The notes under the pieces: generated by a model
The model's database searches: none
Told to the model about the DNA's origin: nothing
What the model saw: the letters and a program-made list of their open reading frames with translations, nothing else
Program-made: the position numbers and the translations under genes
Shown: piece by piece, positions 36,963-45,887 of the stretch
Layout: every line of letters begins with the position of its first letter
Position numbering within the stretch: position 1 is the first letter of the stretch
DNA from: Sphingomonas panni
GTDB taxonomy: Bacteria > Pseudomonadota > Alphaproteobacteria > Sphingomonadales > Sphingomonadaceae
Assembly: GCF_022664435.1 (NCBI RefSeq)
Contig: NZ_JAKREU010000001.1
Location: forward strand, 186,001 to 250,000
DNA length: 64,000 bases
Direction: 5' to 3'

Positions 36963-37619
36963 ATGCGACGGAAATGGCTGCACCGAATAGCTGGTATGGT
37001 AGGGGCGGTCGTGCTGGTCGCGCTGCTGTATCTCTTCGCCGGACTGGCCGGCGGGGCGATTCCGGCGGGGGGCACCGCGCCGCCGACACAGGGCATCCGC
37101 ATCTATGTCGAGGATAACGGCATCCATACCGGCATCGTCCTGCCCAAACATGCCGCCGGCATCGGGTTCGACGATCTGGTACGCGCCGATGATCTGGCCG
37201 ATCCGCGCTATGCCGGCCATGGCTGGCTGTCGATCGGTTGGGGCGAGCGCAATTTCTATCTCGGCACGCCCAGCTGGGCCGATGTGAAGCCTGCCACGAT
37301 CGCCGCCGCCGCCATCGGCAGTGATGCGGTGGTGCTGCATGTCGGGTATCTGCCGGAGCCGGTGGGCGAACCGGGCGTTCATCCGGTGATGCTGACCCCC
37401 GACCAATATCGCCGGCTGGTGACCGCCATCCGGGCGAGCTTCGCCGCAAGGAGCGATCCGGTGCATGGCTATGGCCCGTCCGATGCCTTTTACGTCGCGC
37501 GCGGGCGCTACAGCGCGATCGAGACGTGCAATGCATGGACCGGGCGGATGCTGCGGGCGGCGGGCGTGCCGATGGGGCGGTGGACACCGTTTCCGGTGAC
37601 GGTGACGTCGTGGCTGTAG
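36963..37619 (+). CDS. DUF2459 (TIGR02117) family membrane-anchored protein
   Basis: 218 aa from ATG 36963, with one N-terminal membrane segment (IAGMVGAVVLVALLYLFAG) then a soluble domain outside the cytoplasm. Family marks: IYVEDNGIHTGIVLP, HGWLSIGWGERNFYLGT and ETCNAWTGRMLRAAG. The Cys in ETCN and the His in GIHTG look like a papain-like (NlpC-type) pair, so a peptidase-like fold is possible; this is by eye. It overlaps the next gene by 10 bp. Confidence 0.82.
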   Translation: MRRKWLHRIAGMVGAVVLVALLYLFAGLAGGAIPAGGTAPPTQGIRIYVEDNGIHTGIVLPKHAAGIGFDDLVRADDLADPRYAGHGWLSIGWGERNFYLGTPSWADVKPATIAAAAIGSDAVVLHVGYLPEPVGEPGVHPVMLTPDQYRRLVTAIRASFAARSDPVHGYGPSDAFYVARGRYSAIETCNAWTGRMLRAAGVPMGRWTPFPVTVTSWL

Positions 37620-38329
37620 AAACCCTTCCCCCGCCCCCGCTCGGGCAGTTCCTGATCGAGACGCCGCGCGCCGCGCTGGCGCTGGCGGGCGTACCGTTCG
37701 GCTGGCGGCAAGCGCTGGCTGGGGTGCCGCGCGCAGAGGGGCAGCCGGTGATGCTGTTGCCGGGCCTGTTCAACAGCGACCGGTCGATGACGATCATGGC
37801 GCGCTATCTGCGCGACCTGGGACATGCGCCGCATGGCTGGGCGCTGGGCCGCAATTTCGGACAGCGCAGCATCGGGGTCGACGGACAGGCGCTGATCGAG
37901 CGGATCGATGCGGTGGCGCAAGGCACCGGGCGGCCGGTGGCGCTGGTCGGGGTCAGCATGGGCGGGATCATGGCGCGGCTGGTGGCGCATCGCCGGCCCG
38001 ACCTGATCGAACAGGTGGTGACGGTCGCCAGCCCTTATGCCGGGCCGGCGCGATCGACGCGGGTGTGGCGGCTGTATGAATGGATCAGCGGCGAATCGGT
38101 CGACGACCCCGCCGTGCTGGCGCTGGCCGAGGAGGTGCGCCGCCCCCTGCCCGTCCCCGCCACCGCGATCTGGAGCGCCAGCGACGGGCTGGTCAACGGG
38201 ATGGGCTGCCATGTGCCGGGCGAGCCGGGATGCCGGGCGGTCGAGGTGGTGAGCAGCCATTACGGCGTGCAGACCCGGCTGATCGTGCTGCGCGCGGTGG
38301 CGGAGGCGCTGGCGGGGAATCGGTTGTAG
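37610..38329 (+). CDS. Alpha/beta hydrolase
   Basis: 239 aa from GTG 37610, overlapping the preceding gene end by 10 bp. Alpha/beta hydrolase fold: oxyanion strand VMLLPGLFNSDRSM, nucleophile Ser in LVGVSMGGIMA (GxSxG), Asp in WSASDGLVN and His in VVSSHYGVQ. The substrate is unknown; the short lid and the large Cys-containing C-terminal loop suggest a lipase or esterase. Upstream extension to 37526 lies inside the neighbour in another frame. Confidence 0.82.
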   Translation: MAVETLPPPPLGQFLIETPRAALALAGVPFGWRQALAGVPRAEGQPVMLLPGLFNSDRSMTIMARYLRDLGHAPHGWALGRNFGQRSIGVDGQALIERIDAVAQGTGRPVALVGVSMGGIMARLVAHRRPDLIEQVVTVASPYAGPARSTRVWRLYEWISGESVDDPAVLALAEEVRRPLPVPATAIWSASDGLVNGMGCHVPGEPGCRAVEVVSSHYGVQTRLIVLRAVAEALAGNRL

Positions 38330-38354
38330 GCGCGCCCCACTACCTATCCACGAA

Positions 38355-38437
38355 CGTCACCCCAGCGCAGGCTGGGGCCTCCCGGTGGTCGGGCGGGACA
38401 GGAGCCGAGAGAGACCCCAGCCTTCGCTGGGGTGACG
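38355..38437. repeat. Family A-prime palindromic repeat, copy 3
   Basis: Left arm CGTCACCCCAGCGCAGGCTG, right arm CCCAGCCTTCGCTGGGGTGACG, between the hydrolase gene and the small lipoprotein gene, which converge on it. Confidence 0.83.
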
Positions 38438-38464
38438 ATTGGAGGTTGAGGTAATCAGATCCCC

Positions 38465-38710
38465 TCAATCGTCGTCGCGCCGCGCCTCTCGCCGACGCCG
38501 CGCCTCTTCCTTGCGCATCTCGCGGCCTTCGCGAGCTTCCTTCTTGCGCATCTTGCGGCCGTAATTGCGGTCGGCCTCCGACTGGCTGGTGGTGGTCCAG
38601 TCGACCACCTGTGCGCCGGCGCGGACCGGGGCGGTCGCGACGTTCCATACCGTGCTGACGCACCCACCGGTCAGCGGCGCTAGCGCCAACACCATCCACG
38701 CCAGTCGCAT
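38465..38710 (-). CDS. Small lipoprotein with a charged helical tail
   Basis: 81 aa. Signal peptide MRLAWMVLALAPLTGGCVS with lipobox TGGC. The mature part ends in a strongly charged helix of Arg/Glu/Lys (SEADRNYGRKMRKKEAREG), probably coiled. No family name is recognised. It stands between two repeat-bounded genes and next to the glycerophosphodiesterase gene, same strand, 10 bp apart. Confidence 0.72.
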   Translation of the reverse strand: MRLAWMVLALAPLTGGCVSTVWNVATAPVRAGAQVVDWTTTSQSEADRNYGRKMRKKEAREGREMRKEEARRRREARRDDD

Positions 38711-38720
38711 CGGTCGTTCC

Positions 38721-39746
38721 TCAATAGGGTTTATCGCGTATCTGTGCCCCGATTAGCGGGTAATCGGTGAAGAAACCATCGACGCCCGCATCGACGGCGT
38801 CGGCAATCTCCTGCCCCACGCGACCATGGGTCGCGCCGTCGCCGGGCACGCGATACGCTTCGGGCAGGAAGACATTTTCCGCGCGATAGGTCCAGGGATG
38901 CACCCGCAGCCCCGCCGCATGGGCATCACGCACCAGCGGCTTGTCCCTGCCCACCAGCACCTTGTTCGGGCCGATGCCCCAGGCATAGGTCGCCACCGCC
39001 TTCAGCCCCGCCGGCGTCGCCATCGCCGCATAGCTTTTCGCCGCATGATCGGCGGGGCCACCGGTATCGTTCATCAGCTGGATCAGGCGAATCTTGGTCA
39101 GCTTCTTCAGCGCCTTCAGGTTGTTCACCTCGAACGACTGGATGAACACCGGCGCATCCGCCCGGTCCCAGCCGGCGGCGCGCAGTTCGGCCACCAGCCG
39201 CGTCTCCATGGGATGACCGATCGAGGCGAAATAGGTCGGGTGCTTGGTTTCGGGGTAAATGCCGATGGTGCGACCGGTTTCGGCCGTGGCGCGCTTGGCG
39301 AGCGCGATTACCTCGGCCAGTGTCGGCACCGGTTGCTGTCCGTCATAGGCCCGGTTGCCGGGACGGAGCAGCGGCAGCCGTTCCTTCGTGCGCAGCGTGC
39401 GCAGCTCGGCGAGGGTGAAATCCTCGGTGAACCAGCCGGTGATCGCGACGCCGTCGATCCGCTTGGTCGTGCGGCGGGTGGCGAATTCGGGGTGGTCGGC
39501 GACGTCGGTCGTTTCCGAAATCTCGTTCTCGTGCCGGGCGACGAACACATTATCCTTCGTCAGCACGAGATCGGGTTCGATGAAGTCCGCCCCCTGTTCG
39601 ATCGCGAGTTGATATGCGGCGAGCGTATGTTCGGGGCGCGATCCGCTGGCCCCGCGGTGCGCGATCACGATCGGCGGACTGGTCAGCGGTCGTTCCTCGG
39701 TCATCGCGCCCGTTCCCAACATCGCGGCCATTACCATTCCCAACAT
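38721..39746 (-). CDS. Glycerophosphodiester phosphodiesterase
   Basis: 341 aa. TIM-barrel GDPD: VIAHRGASGSRPEHTLAAY with catalytic His-Arg and Glu, GADFIEPDLVLTKD with the metal-binding Glu/Asp, then LVPE-like ETKHPTYF and HPWTYRAENVF. Hydrolyses deacylated phospholipids (glycerophosphodiesters) to an alcohol and glycerol 3-phosphate. A short hydrophobic N-terminus (MLGMVMAAMLGTGAM) may be a weak signal peptide, so periplasmic location (GlpQ-like) is likely. Divergent from the molybdenum oxidoreductase genes. Confidence 0.93.
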   Translation of the reverse strand: MLGMVMAAMLGTGAMTEERPLTSPPIVIAHRGASGSRPEHTLAAYQLAIEQGADFIEPDLVLTKDNVFVARHENEISETTDVADHPEFATRRTTKRIDGVAITGWFTEDFTLAELRTLRTKERLPLLRPGNRAYDGQQPVPTLAEVIALAKRATAETGRTIGIYPETKHPTYFASIGHPMETRLVAELRAAGWDRADAPVFIQSFEVNNLKALKKLTKIRLIQLMNDTGGPADHAAKSYAAMATPAGLKAVATYAWGIGPNKVLVGRDKPLVRDAHAAGLRVHPWTYRAENVFLPEAYRVPGDGATHGRVGQEIADAVDAGVDGFFTDYPLIGAQIRDKPY

Positions 39747-39818
39747 CTGCGACCCTCTCGCAACAGGAAACCCTTTGGGCTGCGAACGTTAGCCATGACG
39801 ACCAACGGAGCGCGCCCC

Positions 39819-40328
39819 ATGCAATTCACCATCAACGGACAGCCGTATCAGGCGGAGGTCGACATCCGCACCTCGCTGCTCGACCTGCTGCGCGAACATC
39901 TCTCGCTCACCGGCAGCAAGAAGGGCTGCGATCACGGCCAATGCGGTGCGTGCACCGTGCTGGTGAACGGCCGCCGCATCAATGCCTGCCTCACGCTCGC
40001 CGTGATGCATCAGGATGACGAGATCGTGACGATCGAAGGGCTGGGGTCGCCCGAAAACCTCCACCCGCTCCAAGCCGCCTTCGTCAAGCATGACGGGTTC
40101 CAGTGCGGTTACTGCACGCCGGGGCAGATTTGCTCGGCGGTGGGGATGCTGAACGAAGTGCAGAAGGGCTGGCCCAGCCATGTCAGCGCCGAGCTGGACG
40201 ATCCCGACTTCACCGACGACGAAATCCGCGAACGGATGAGCGGCAATATCTGCCGCTGCTCGGCCTATCCCAACATCGTCGATGCGATCCGCGAAGTCGC
40301 CGATGCGAAAGTGGAGGCCACGGCATGA
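39819..40328 (+). CDS. Molybdenum oxidoreductase 2Fe-2S subunit (PaoA type)
   Basis: 169 aa from ATG 39819 after CGGAG; an ATG at 39795 is an alternative that adds eight residues. Two 2Fe-2S clusters: plant ferredoxin-type Cys37, Cys42, Cys45, Cys57 ([13 protein letters not shown]), and the helical domain with CGYC (96-99) and ICRC near 145. No twin-arginine signal is seen at either start or in the short upstream in-frame stretch, in contrast with the exported E. coli PaoA. First gene of a three-subunit operon; overlaps the next start (ATGA). Confidence 0.92.
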   Translation: MQFTINGQPYQAEVDIRTSLLDLLREHLSLTGSKKGCDHGQCGACTVLVNGRRINACLTLAVMHQDDEIVTIEGLGSPENLHPLQAAFVKHDGFQCGYCTPGQICSAVGMLNEVQKGWPSHVSAELDDPDFTDDEIRERMSGNICRCSAYPNIVDAIREVADAKVEATA

Positions 40329-41302
40329 AGCTGTTCGACTATGCCAAGGCCGACAGTGCCGAAGCCGCCGTCCGCGAAGGCGCGGAGCGCGACACCAGGT
40401 TCATCGCCGGCGGGACCAACCTGCTCGACCTGATGAAGTTGCAGGTCGAAACGCCCGCGCGGCTGGTCGATATCAGCCGCCTGCCGCTGAACGAGGTCGA
40501 GGAGATCGACGGCGGCGGGGTGCGGATCGGGGCGCTGGTACCCAATTCGGACCTGGCGGCGGACCCCATCATCCGCGAACGCTACGAAGTGCTGAGCCGC
40601 GCGCTGCTGGCCGGGGCGTCGGGGCAGTTGCGCAACAAGGCATCGACCGGCGGCAACCTGCTGCAACGCACCCGCTGCTATTATTTCTATGAAACCGCCG
40701 CGCGCTGCAACAAGCGGGTGCCGGGATCGGGCTGCGATGCGAGGGAGGGTTTCAACCGCATCCTCGCCGTGCTCGGGACCAGCGAGCATTGCATCGCGAC
40801 GCATCCGAGCGACATGGCGGTGGCGATGCGCGCGCTCGACGCGACCATCGTGACGCTGGGCAGCGACGGCGAAAAGCGGCGGATCGCGATCGGCGATTTC
40901 TATCGCCTGCCGGGCGACACGCCGGATGTCGAGAATGTGCTGCGGCCGGGTGAACTTATAACCCATGTCGAACTGCCCGCTCCGCCGCAGGGCAAACAGA
41001 CCTATCGCAAGGTACGCGACCGTGCGTCCTATGCCTTCGCATTGGTGTCGGTCGCCGGCATCGTGGCGGTCGAGGATGGCAAGATCGCTTCCGCCCGGCT
41101 GGCGTTTGGCGGCCTCGGCCCGATGCCGTGGCGCGACGAAGCTGTCGAGCGCCTTCTGGTCGGACAGGCTCCGTCCGACACGCTGTTCGGTGAAGCCGCC
41201 GACCTGCTGCTGCGCGAGGCCAAGGGTTTCGGCAGCAACGATTTCAAGATTCCACTGACGCGCCGCACGCTGGTCGCGACGCTGCGGGAGCTGACGGCAT
41301 GA
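40325..41302 (+). CDS. Molybdenum oxidoreductase FAD subunit (PaoB type)
   Basis: 325 aa. FAD-binding stretch [14 protein letters not shown], and [15 protein letters not shown]. An added Cys set, Cys118 (RCYY), Cys128 (RCNK), Cys137 (GSGC) and Cys156 ([10 protein letters not shown]), is the 4Fe-4S site known in E. coli PaoB and not in xanthine dehydrogenase FAD subunits, so the enzyme is of the PaoABC aldehyde oxidoreductase kind. ATGA overlaps link it to both neighbours. Confidence 0.94.
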   Translation: MKLFDYAKADSAEAAVREGAERDTRFIAGGTNLLDLMKLQVETPARLVDISRLPLNEVEEIDGGGVRIGALVPNSDLAADPIIRERYEVLSRALLAGASGQLRNKASTGGNLLQRTRCYYFYETAARCNKRVPGSGCDAREGFNRILAVLGTSEHCIATHPSDMAVAMRALDATIVTLGSDGEKRRIAIGDFYRLPGDTPDVENVLRPGELITHVELPAPPQGKQTYRKVRDRASYAFALVSVAGIVAVEDGKIASARLAFGGLGPMPWRDEAVERLLVGQAPSDTLFGEAADLLLREAKGFGSNDFKIPLTRRTLVATLRELTA

Positions 41303-43518
41303 CCAAGAACGCGCTACGCATGGACAAGCCCGTCGAGAAGAGCCTGCTCGATTCGGGCGTGCAGGGGATCATCGGCAAGGGGATCGAACGGGTCGACGGT
41401 CCGCTGAAGGTAGCCGGACAGGCGACCTATGCCGCCGAATATGCTCCCGACAACCTCGCTTACGGCTTCCTCGTCCGCGCACCGTTCGCGGCGGGAAAGA
41501 TTACCGCGATCGACGCCGCGGGGGCCAAGGCGCTTCCCGGCGTACTGGATGTCGTGGTCGACCTGAAGACTTTCATCCGCAACGCGCAGCAGGGCGGCGA
41601 GACCGATGCCCCGACGCAAGGGGTCAAGGACGTCGCCTATTTCGGCGAGCCGGTGGCGATCGTCGTCGCCGAGAGCTTCGAGATCGCCCGCGACGCGGCG
41701 CAGCTGGTCTCGATCCGCTTCGAACCGGCGGAGGGCGTGTTCACGTTCGACGACCGGCTGGACAGCGCCAAGAAACCGCCGGCGGGAACCATGCCGCCCC
41801 ATCACAAGCAGGGCGACCTCGACGCGGCGATGGCCGAGGCCGCGTTCACCATCGACGATATCTGGACCACACCGTCGCAGAATTCGGCGGCGATGGAACC
41901 GCACGCATCGACCGCGGTGTGGGACGAGGACGGGCTGACGCTGTACGGCGCATACCAGATGCCGTCGTCGGACAAGCAGCAGCTGGCCAAGGCGCTGGGC
42001 GAGCGCGCGTCACGGGTGCGGATCGTCGCACGCTATGTCGGTGGCGGCTTCGGGTCGAAGCTGGGCATCGCGCCGGAGTCGGTCGCGACCGCGCTGGCGG
42101 CCAAGGCGGTCGGACGGCCGGTCAAGACGGTGATGACCCGCCAGCAGGTGTTCGACGCCACCGTGCGCCGGTCGAACACGCACCAGCGGATGCGCCTCGC
42201 CGCCGATGCGAACGGCAAGCTGACCGGGATCGGGCATGAAACCATCGTGAGCAACCTGCCAGGTGAAGGCTTTTTCGAACCGGCCGGCATCGCGACCCAG
42301 TTCCTGTACGCCGGCGAAAACCGCGTCATCACCCATGACGTGGTCGAGATGAACCGGATGCTGTCGGGATCGATGCGCGCGCCGGGCGAGGCGGTGGGGC
42401 TGCTGGCGCATGAAAATGCGATGGACGAGCTGGCGGAAAAGATCGGCATCGATCCGGTCGAATTGCGCCGCCGCAACGATCCCGCGCGCGATCCGCAAAA
42501 GGACGTGCCCTTCTCCACCCGCTCGCTGACCCGCTGCCTCGACGCCGGGGCAAAGGCGTTCGGGTGGGACGCGCGCAACAAGGTACCGGGCAGCCAGCGT
42601 GACGGTGACTGGCTGATCGGGCAGGGCATGGCGGCGACCACCCGCACCAACATGCTGCAGCCGAGCGAAGCGGCGGTGACGATCGGTCCCGATGGCCGCG
42701 CGCTGGTCGAAACCGACATGACCGACATCGGCACCGGCACCTACACCATCCTCGCGCAGATCGCGGGCGAGTTGCTGGGCCTGCCGATCGAGCGGATCGA
42801 CGTGCATCTGGGCGATACGAAGTCGCCACCGGGTGCGGGTTCGGGCGGGTCATGGGGTGCGGGCAGCAGCGGGTCGTCGGTCTATCTGGCGGCGCAGGCG
42901 TTGCGCGAGAAGCTGGCCAAGGCGATGGACGTCGCGCCCGACGAACTGACGCTGAAGGACGGCCATGCGGTCGCCGGCAATCGCCGGGTGCCGATCGGCG
43001 ATCTGGTCGGCGACGGGATCACCGCCACCGGATCGATCGAGCCGGGCAAACAGGAGAAGGAAACGACGCAGGCCGGCTATGGCGCGCATTTCTGCGCAGT
43101 GAAGGTCCATGCGGTGACCGGCGAGGTCCGCGTGACGCGGTGGCACGCGACGTTCGAGGCCGGGCGCATCCTGAACCAGCAGACCGCGCGGTCGCAGTGT
43201 ATCGGCGGCATCGTGTTCGGCATCGGCACCGCGCTGACCGAGGAACTGGTCCATGACGACCGCGACGGGCGGATCGTGAACCACGACCTTGCCGAATATC
43301 ATGTGCCGGCCCATGCCGACATTCCGCCGATGGACATCGTGTTCCTCGACGAACGCGACGTCCACGCCAATCCGCTCCATGCCAAGGGGATCGGCGAACT
43401 GGGCATCGGCGGCGCGGGCGCGGCGGTGGTCAACGCGATCTACAACGCGACGGGTGTCCGGGTGCGCGATTACCCGGCGACGCTGGACAAGCTGCTGGAG
43501 GGATTGCCGGCGGTTTAA
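41299..43518 (+). CDS. Molybdenum oxidoreductase large subunit (PaoC type)
   Basis: 739 aa. Molybdopterin-binding subunit of an aldehyde oxidase/xanthine dehydrogenase family enzyme. Two conserved domains: aldehyde oxidase a/b hammerhead ([20 protein letters not shown]) and the large cofactor domain. The end has [20 protein letters not shown], where the Glu is the catalytic base position. With the PaoA and PaoB-type partners it is predicted to oxidise aldehydes, passing electrons to FAD and a further acceptor. Likely cofactor is MCD, given the mocA-like gene at 27.8 kb. Confidence 0.94.
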   Translation: MTKNALRMDKPVEKSLLDSGVQGIIGKGIERVDGPLKVAGQATYAAEYAPDNLAYGFLVRAPFAAGKITAIDAAGAKALPGVLDVVVDLKTFIRNAQQGGETDAPTQGVKDVAYFGEPVAIVVAESFEIARDAAQLVSIRFEPAEGVFTFDDRLDSAKKPPAGTMPPHHKQGDLDAAMAEAAFTIDDIWTTPSQNSAAMEPHASTAVWDEDGLTLYGAYQMPSSDKQQLAKALGERASRVRIVARYVGGGFGSKLGIAPESVATALAAKAVGRPVKTVMTRQQVFDATVRRSNTHQRMRLAADANGKLTGIGHETIVSNLPGEGFFEPAGIATQFLYAGENRVITHDVVEMNRMLSGSMRAPGEAVGLLAHENAMDELAEKIGIDPVELRRRNDPARDPQKDVPFSTRSLTRCLDAGAKAFGWDARNKVPGSQRDGDWLIGQGMAATTRTNMLQPSEAAVTIGPDGRALVETDMTDIGTGTYTILAQIAGELLGLPIERIDVHLGDTKSPPGAGSGGSWGAGSSGSSVYLAAQALREKLAKAMDVAPDELTLKDGHAVAGNRRVPIGDLVGDGITATGSIEPGKQEKETTQAGYGAHFCAVKVHAVTGEVRVTRWHATFEAGRILNQQTARSQCIGGIVFGIGTALTEELVHDDRDGRIVNHDLAEYHVPAHADIPPMDIVFLDERDVHANPLHAKGIGELGIGGAGAAVVNAIYNATGVRVRDYPATLDKLLEGLPAV

Positions 43519-43526
43519 GGTTCGGC

Positions 43527-43558
43527 GGGGGAATGACGCACGGCCGGCGCATTCCCCC
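43527..43558 (+). terminator. Hairpin after the paoC-type gene
   Basis: Perfect 9-bp arms GGGGGAATG and CATTCCCCC with a 14-base GC-rich loop, 8 bp after the stop codon. A T-run is lacking at once, but a CCCTTCG and TTTTCCC stretch follows. It may serve as a terminator or an mRNA 3' end stabiliser. Confidence 0.5.
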
Positions 43559-43669
43559 TCCCCTTCGTACAGTTTTCCCTTGTTCGCGTTTGCGGCATCC
43601 CCACCTGTCATGTATCTGACCCGCAGACCGGGTGGAATTGCCACCCCCTGACCGAACCGAGCGAGTATC

Positions 43670-44449
43670 ATGGCCGAATTCCGTTTGCCCAAGAACAGCG
43701 TCGTCAAAAAGGGCACGACCCACAAGTCGCCGACGTCGGGCCGGATCAAGAAATTCAAGGTCTATCGCTACGACCCCGATTCGGGCCAGAATCCGCGCTA
43801 CGACGATTTCGAGATCGATCTGGACGAATGCGGTCCGATGGTCCTCGACGCGCTCATCAAGATGAAGTCGGAGCAGGACCCCTCGCTCACCTTCCGCCGT
43901 TCGTGCCGCGAAGGGATTTGCGGGTCGTGTTCGATGAACATCGACGGCCGCAACGGCCTCGCCTGCACCACGGCGATCGAGGATATCAAGGGCGATATCC
44001 GCATCACCCCGTTGCCGCACATGGACGTCATCAAGGACCTGGTGCCGGACTTCACGCATTTCTATGCGCAATACGCATCGATCAAGCCGTGGCTGCAGAC
44101 GGTCACCCCGGAACCCGCCGGCAAGGAACGGCTCCAGTCGCCGGAAGACCGCAACAAGCTCGACGGGCTGTACGAGTGCATCCTGTGCGCCTGCTGCTCG
44201 ACCTCGTGCCCGAGCTATTGGTGGAACAGCGACAAGTTCCTGGGTCCCGCGATCCTGCTCCAAGCCTATCGCTGGCTGGCCGATAGTCGCGACGAGATGA
44301 CCGGCGAGCGGCTGGACGAGCTGGAAGATCCGTTCCGCCTGTATCGTTGCCACACGATCATGAACTGCGCGAACGTGTGTCCGAAGGGGCTGAACCCGGC
44401 GAAGGCGATCGCCGAGATCAAGAAGATGGAAGTCGAGCGGATCATCTGA
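43670..44449 (+). CDS. sdhB: Succinate dehydrogenase iron-sulfur subunit
   Basis: 259 aa. Three iron-sulfur centres: 2Fe-2S in [19 protein letters not shown], then 4Fe-4S and 3Fe-4S in [13 protein letters not shown] and [21 protein letters not shown]. It passes electrons from SdhA to the quinone site in SdhC-SdhD. Unlike most genomes, it is 10.5 kb away from sdhCDA and on the other strand, as an apparent single gene followed by a family D repeat, so it needs its own promoter. Confidence 0.98.
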   Translation: MAEFRLPKNSVVKKGTTHKSPTSGRIKKFKVYRYDPDSGQNPRYDDFEIDLDECGPMVLDALIKMKSEQDPSLTFRRSCREGICGSCSMNIDGRNGLACTTAIEDIKGDIRITPLPHMDVIKDLVPDFTHFYAQYASIKPWLQTVTPEPAGKERLQSPEDRNKLDGLYECILCACCSTSCPSYWWNSDKFLGPAILLQAYRWLADSRDEMTGERLDELEDPFRLYRCHTIMNCANVCPKGLNPAKAIAEIKKMEVERII

Positions 44450-44462
44450 TCCGCCAAAGATA

Positions 44463-44584
44463 CCGTTTGGTTCGAGCAGCTTCGAGCGAAGTCGAGAAGC
44501 GTCCGTCGAGAACGCTACGCTTGGGCAACCCCTTCTCGACTTCGGTTCTCGACAGGCTCGAACCTGCGCTCGAAGCAAACGGGG
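44463..44584. repeat. Family D palindromic repeat, copy 1
   Basis: About 122 bp. Starts CCGTTTGGTTCGAGCAGCTT and ends CTCGAAGCAAACGGGGTGGG; the inner arms GTCGAGAAG / CTTCTCGAC make more stem. Same direction as the copy at 49355 and opposite to 45751. Confidence 0.87.
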
Positions 44585-44627
44585 TGGGTGTGGCAAATAG
44601 GGGGCGGGTGACGTAGGACGACGCGCG

Positions 44628-45734
44628 ATGACCGTCCTCACCCGCTACGACCAACTCGTTACCGCCGGCGAACTCCGCCCCGACCCCGAACAGCGCGCCG
44701 CGGCCGAACGCCTCTCGCTTCTCGCCGATGCCATCGACCATCCGCCGAAGCGCGGCCTGTTCGCGCGCCTGACCGGTGGCGACACGCCGCCCCCGCGCGG
44801 TGTCTATCTGTGGGGTGGCGTCGGGCGCGGCAAGTCGATGCTGATGGACCTGTTCTACGACTGCGTCGCCGAACCGGCCAAGCGCCGCGTCCATTTCCAT
44901 GCCTTCATGATCGAGGTCCATGCCCGCCTCGCCACCGAGCGCGCCAAGGAGGTCGGCAACCCCGTGCCCCCGGTCGCCGAGGCGCTGGCCAAGGATCTGA
45001 AGCTCCTCGCCTTCGACGAAATGGTCATCAACAACACCGCCGACGCGATGGTGTTGTCGCGGCTGTTCACCGAGATGATGACCCACGGCGTGACGATGGT
45101 CGCGACGTCGAACCGCCCGCCGGTCGACCTGTACAAGGACGGGTTGCAGCGTGACAGCTTCCTGCCGTTCATCCAGCTGCTCGAAACGAACCTCGACGTG
45201 CTGCCGCTCAACGGCCCGACCGATTATCGCCGCGACCGGCTGGGCGCGGTCGATACCTGGCTGGTACCCAATGGCGCGGCGGCGACCGAAGCGCTGTCGG
45301 CAGCGTTCTTTCGCCTGACCGATTATCCGGTCGAGGATCGCGACCATGTGCCGTCATGCGACCTCGACGTCGGGGGCGGCCGGACGCTGCATGTGCCCAA
45401 AGCGCTGAAGGGCGTCGGCGTGTTCAGCTTCAAGCGGCTGTGCGGCGAGGCACGCGGCGCGCCCGACTATCTCGCCATCGCGCGGGCATTCCATACCGTA
45501 ATTCTGGTCGGCATTCCGGTGCTGGGGCCGGACAATCGCAACGAGGCGGCGCGGTTCGTCACGCTGATCGACGCGCTGTACGAATATCGGGTGAAGCTGC
45601 TGGCGGCGGCCGATGCGCAGCCGGGCGAGCTATACCCGAAGGGCGACGGGCGGTTCGAATTCGACCGGACGATCAGCCGGCTGGAGGAGATGCGGTCGGA
45701 GGACTATCTGGCCAAGGGGCATGGCGAGGGGTAG
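44628..45734 (+). CDS. zapE: AFG1-like ATPase ZapE (cell division)
   Basis: 368 aa. AAA-type P-loop: Walker A GGVGRGKSML (about residues 63-72), Walker B LLAFDEM, and the conserved RVHFHAFM segment. ZapE is an FtsZ-associated ATPase needed under stress in E. coli, and AFG1 is its mitochondrial counterpart. Ribosome site AGGA before the ATG. It is framed by two family D repeats in opposite directions (44463 and 45751). A role in division here is by homology. Confidence 0.9.
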   Translation: MTVLTRYDQLVTAGELRPDPEQRAAAERLSLLADAIDHPPKRGLFARLTGGDTPPPRGVYLWGGVGRGKSMLMDLFYDCVAEPAKRRVHFHAFMIEVHARLATERAKEVGNPVPPVAEALAKDLKLLAFDEMVINNTADAMVLSRLFTEMMTHGVTMVATSNRPPVDLYKDGLQRDSFLPFIQLLETNLDVLPLNGPTDYRRDRLGAVDTWLVPNGAAATEALSAAFFRLTDYPVEDRDHVPSCDLDVGGGRTLHVPKALKGVGVFSFKRLCGEARGAPDYLAIARAFHTVILVGIPVLGPDNRNEAARFVTLIDALYEYRVKLLAAADAQPGELYPKGDGRFEFDRTISRLEEMRSEDYLAKGHGEG

Positions 45735-45750
45735 CGCCCCACCCTTTTCC

Positions 45751-45882
45751 CCACCCCCGTTCGCTTCGAGCGCAGGTTCGAGCCTGTCGAGAACCGAAGT
45801 CGAGAAGGGCTTGCCGCAAACTCCGAAGTTCTCGACGGACGCTTCTCGACAAGCTCGAAGCTGCTCGAACCAAACGGGGTGG
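45751..45882. repeat. Family D palindromic repeat, copy 2 (inverted)
   Basis: About 132 bp, reverse-complement direction of the copy at 44463: starts CCACCCCCGTTCGCTTCGAG and ends GCTCGAACCAAACGGGGTGG. The family thus flanks zapE as an inverted pair. Confidence 0.87.
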
Positions 45883-45887
45883 TCAAA

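Noticed and set aside
44463..45882. zapE framed by inverted repeats as a composite transposon
   Set aside because: The repeats are 120-130 bp without a transposase, zapE is a core gene, and a third copy occurs away from it.
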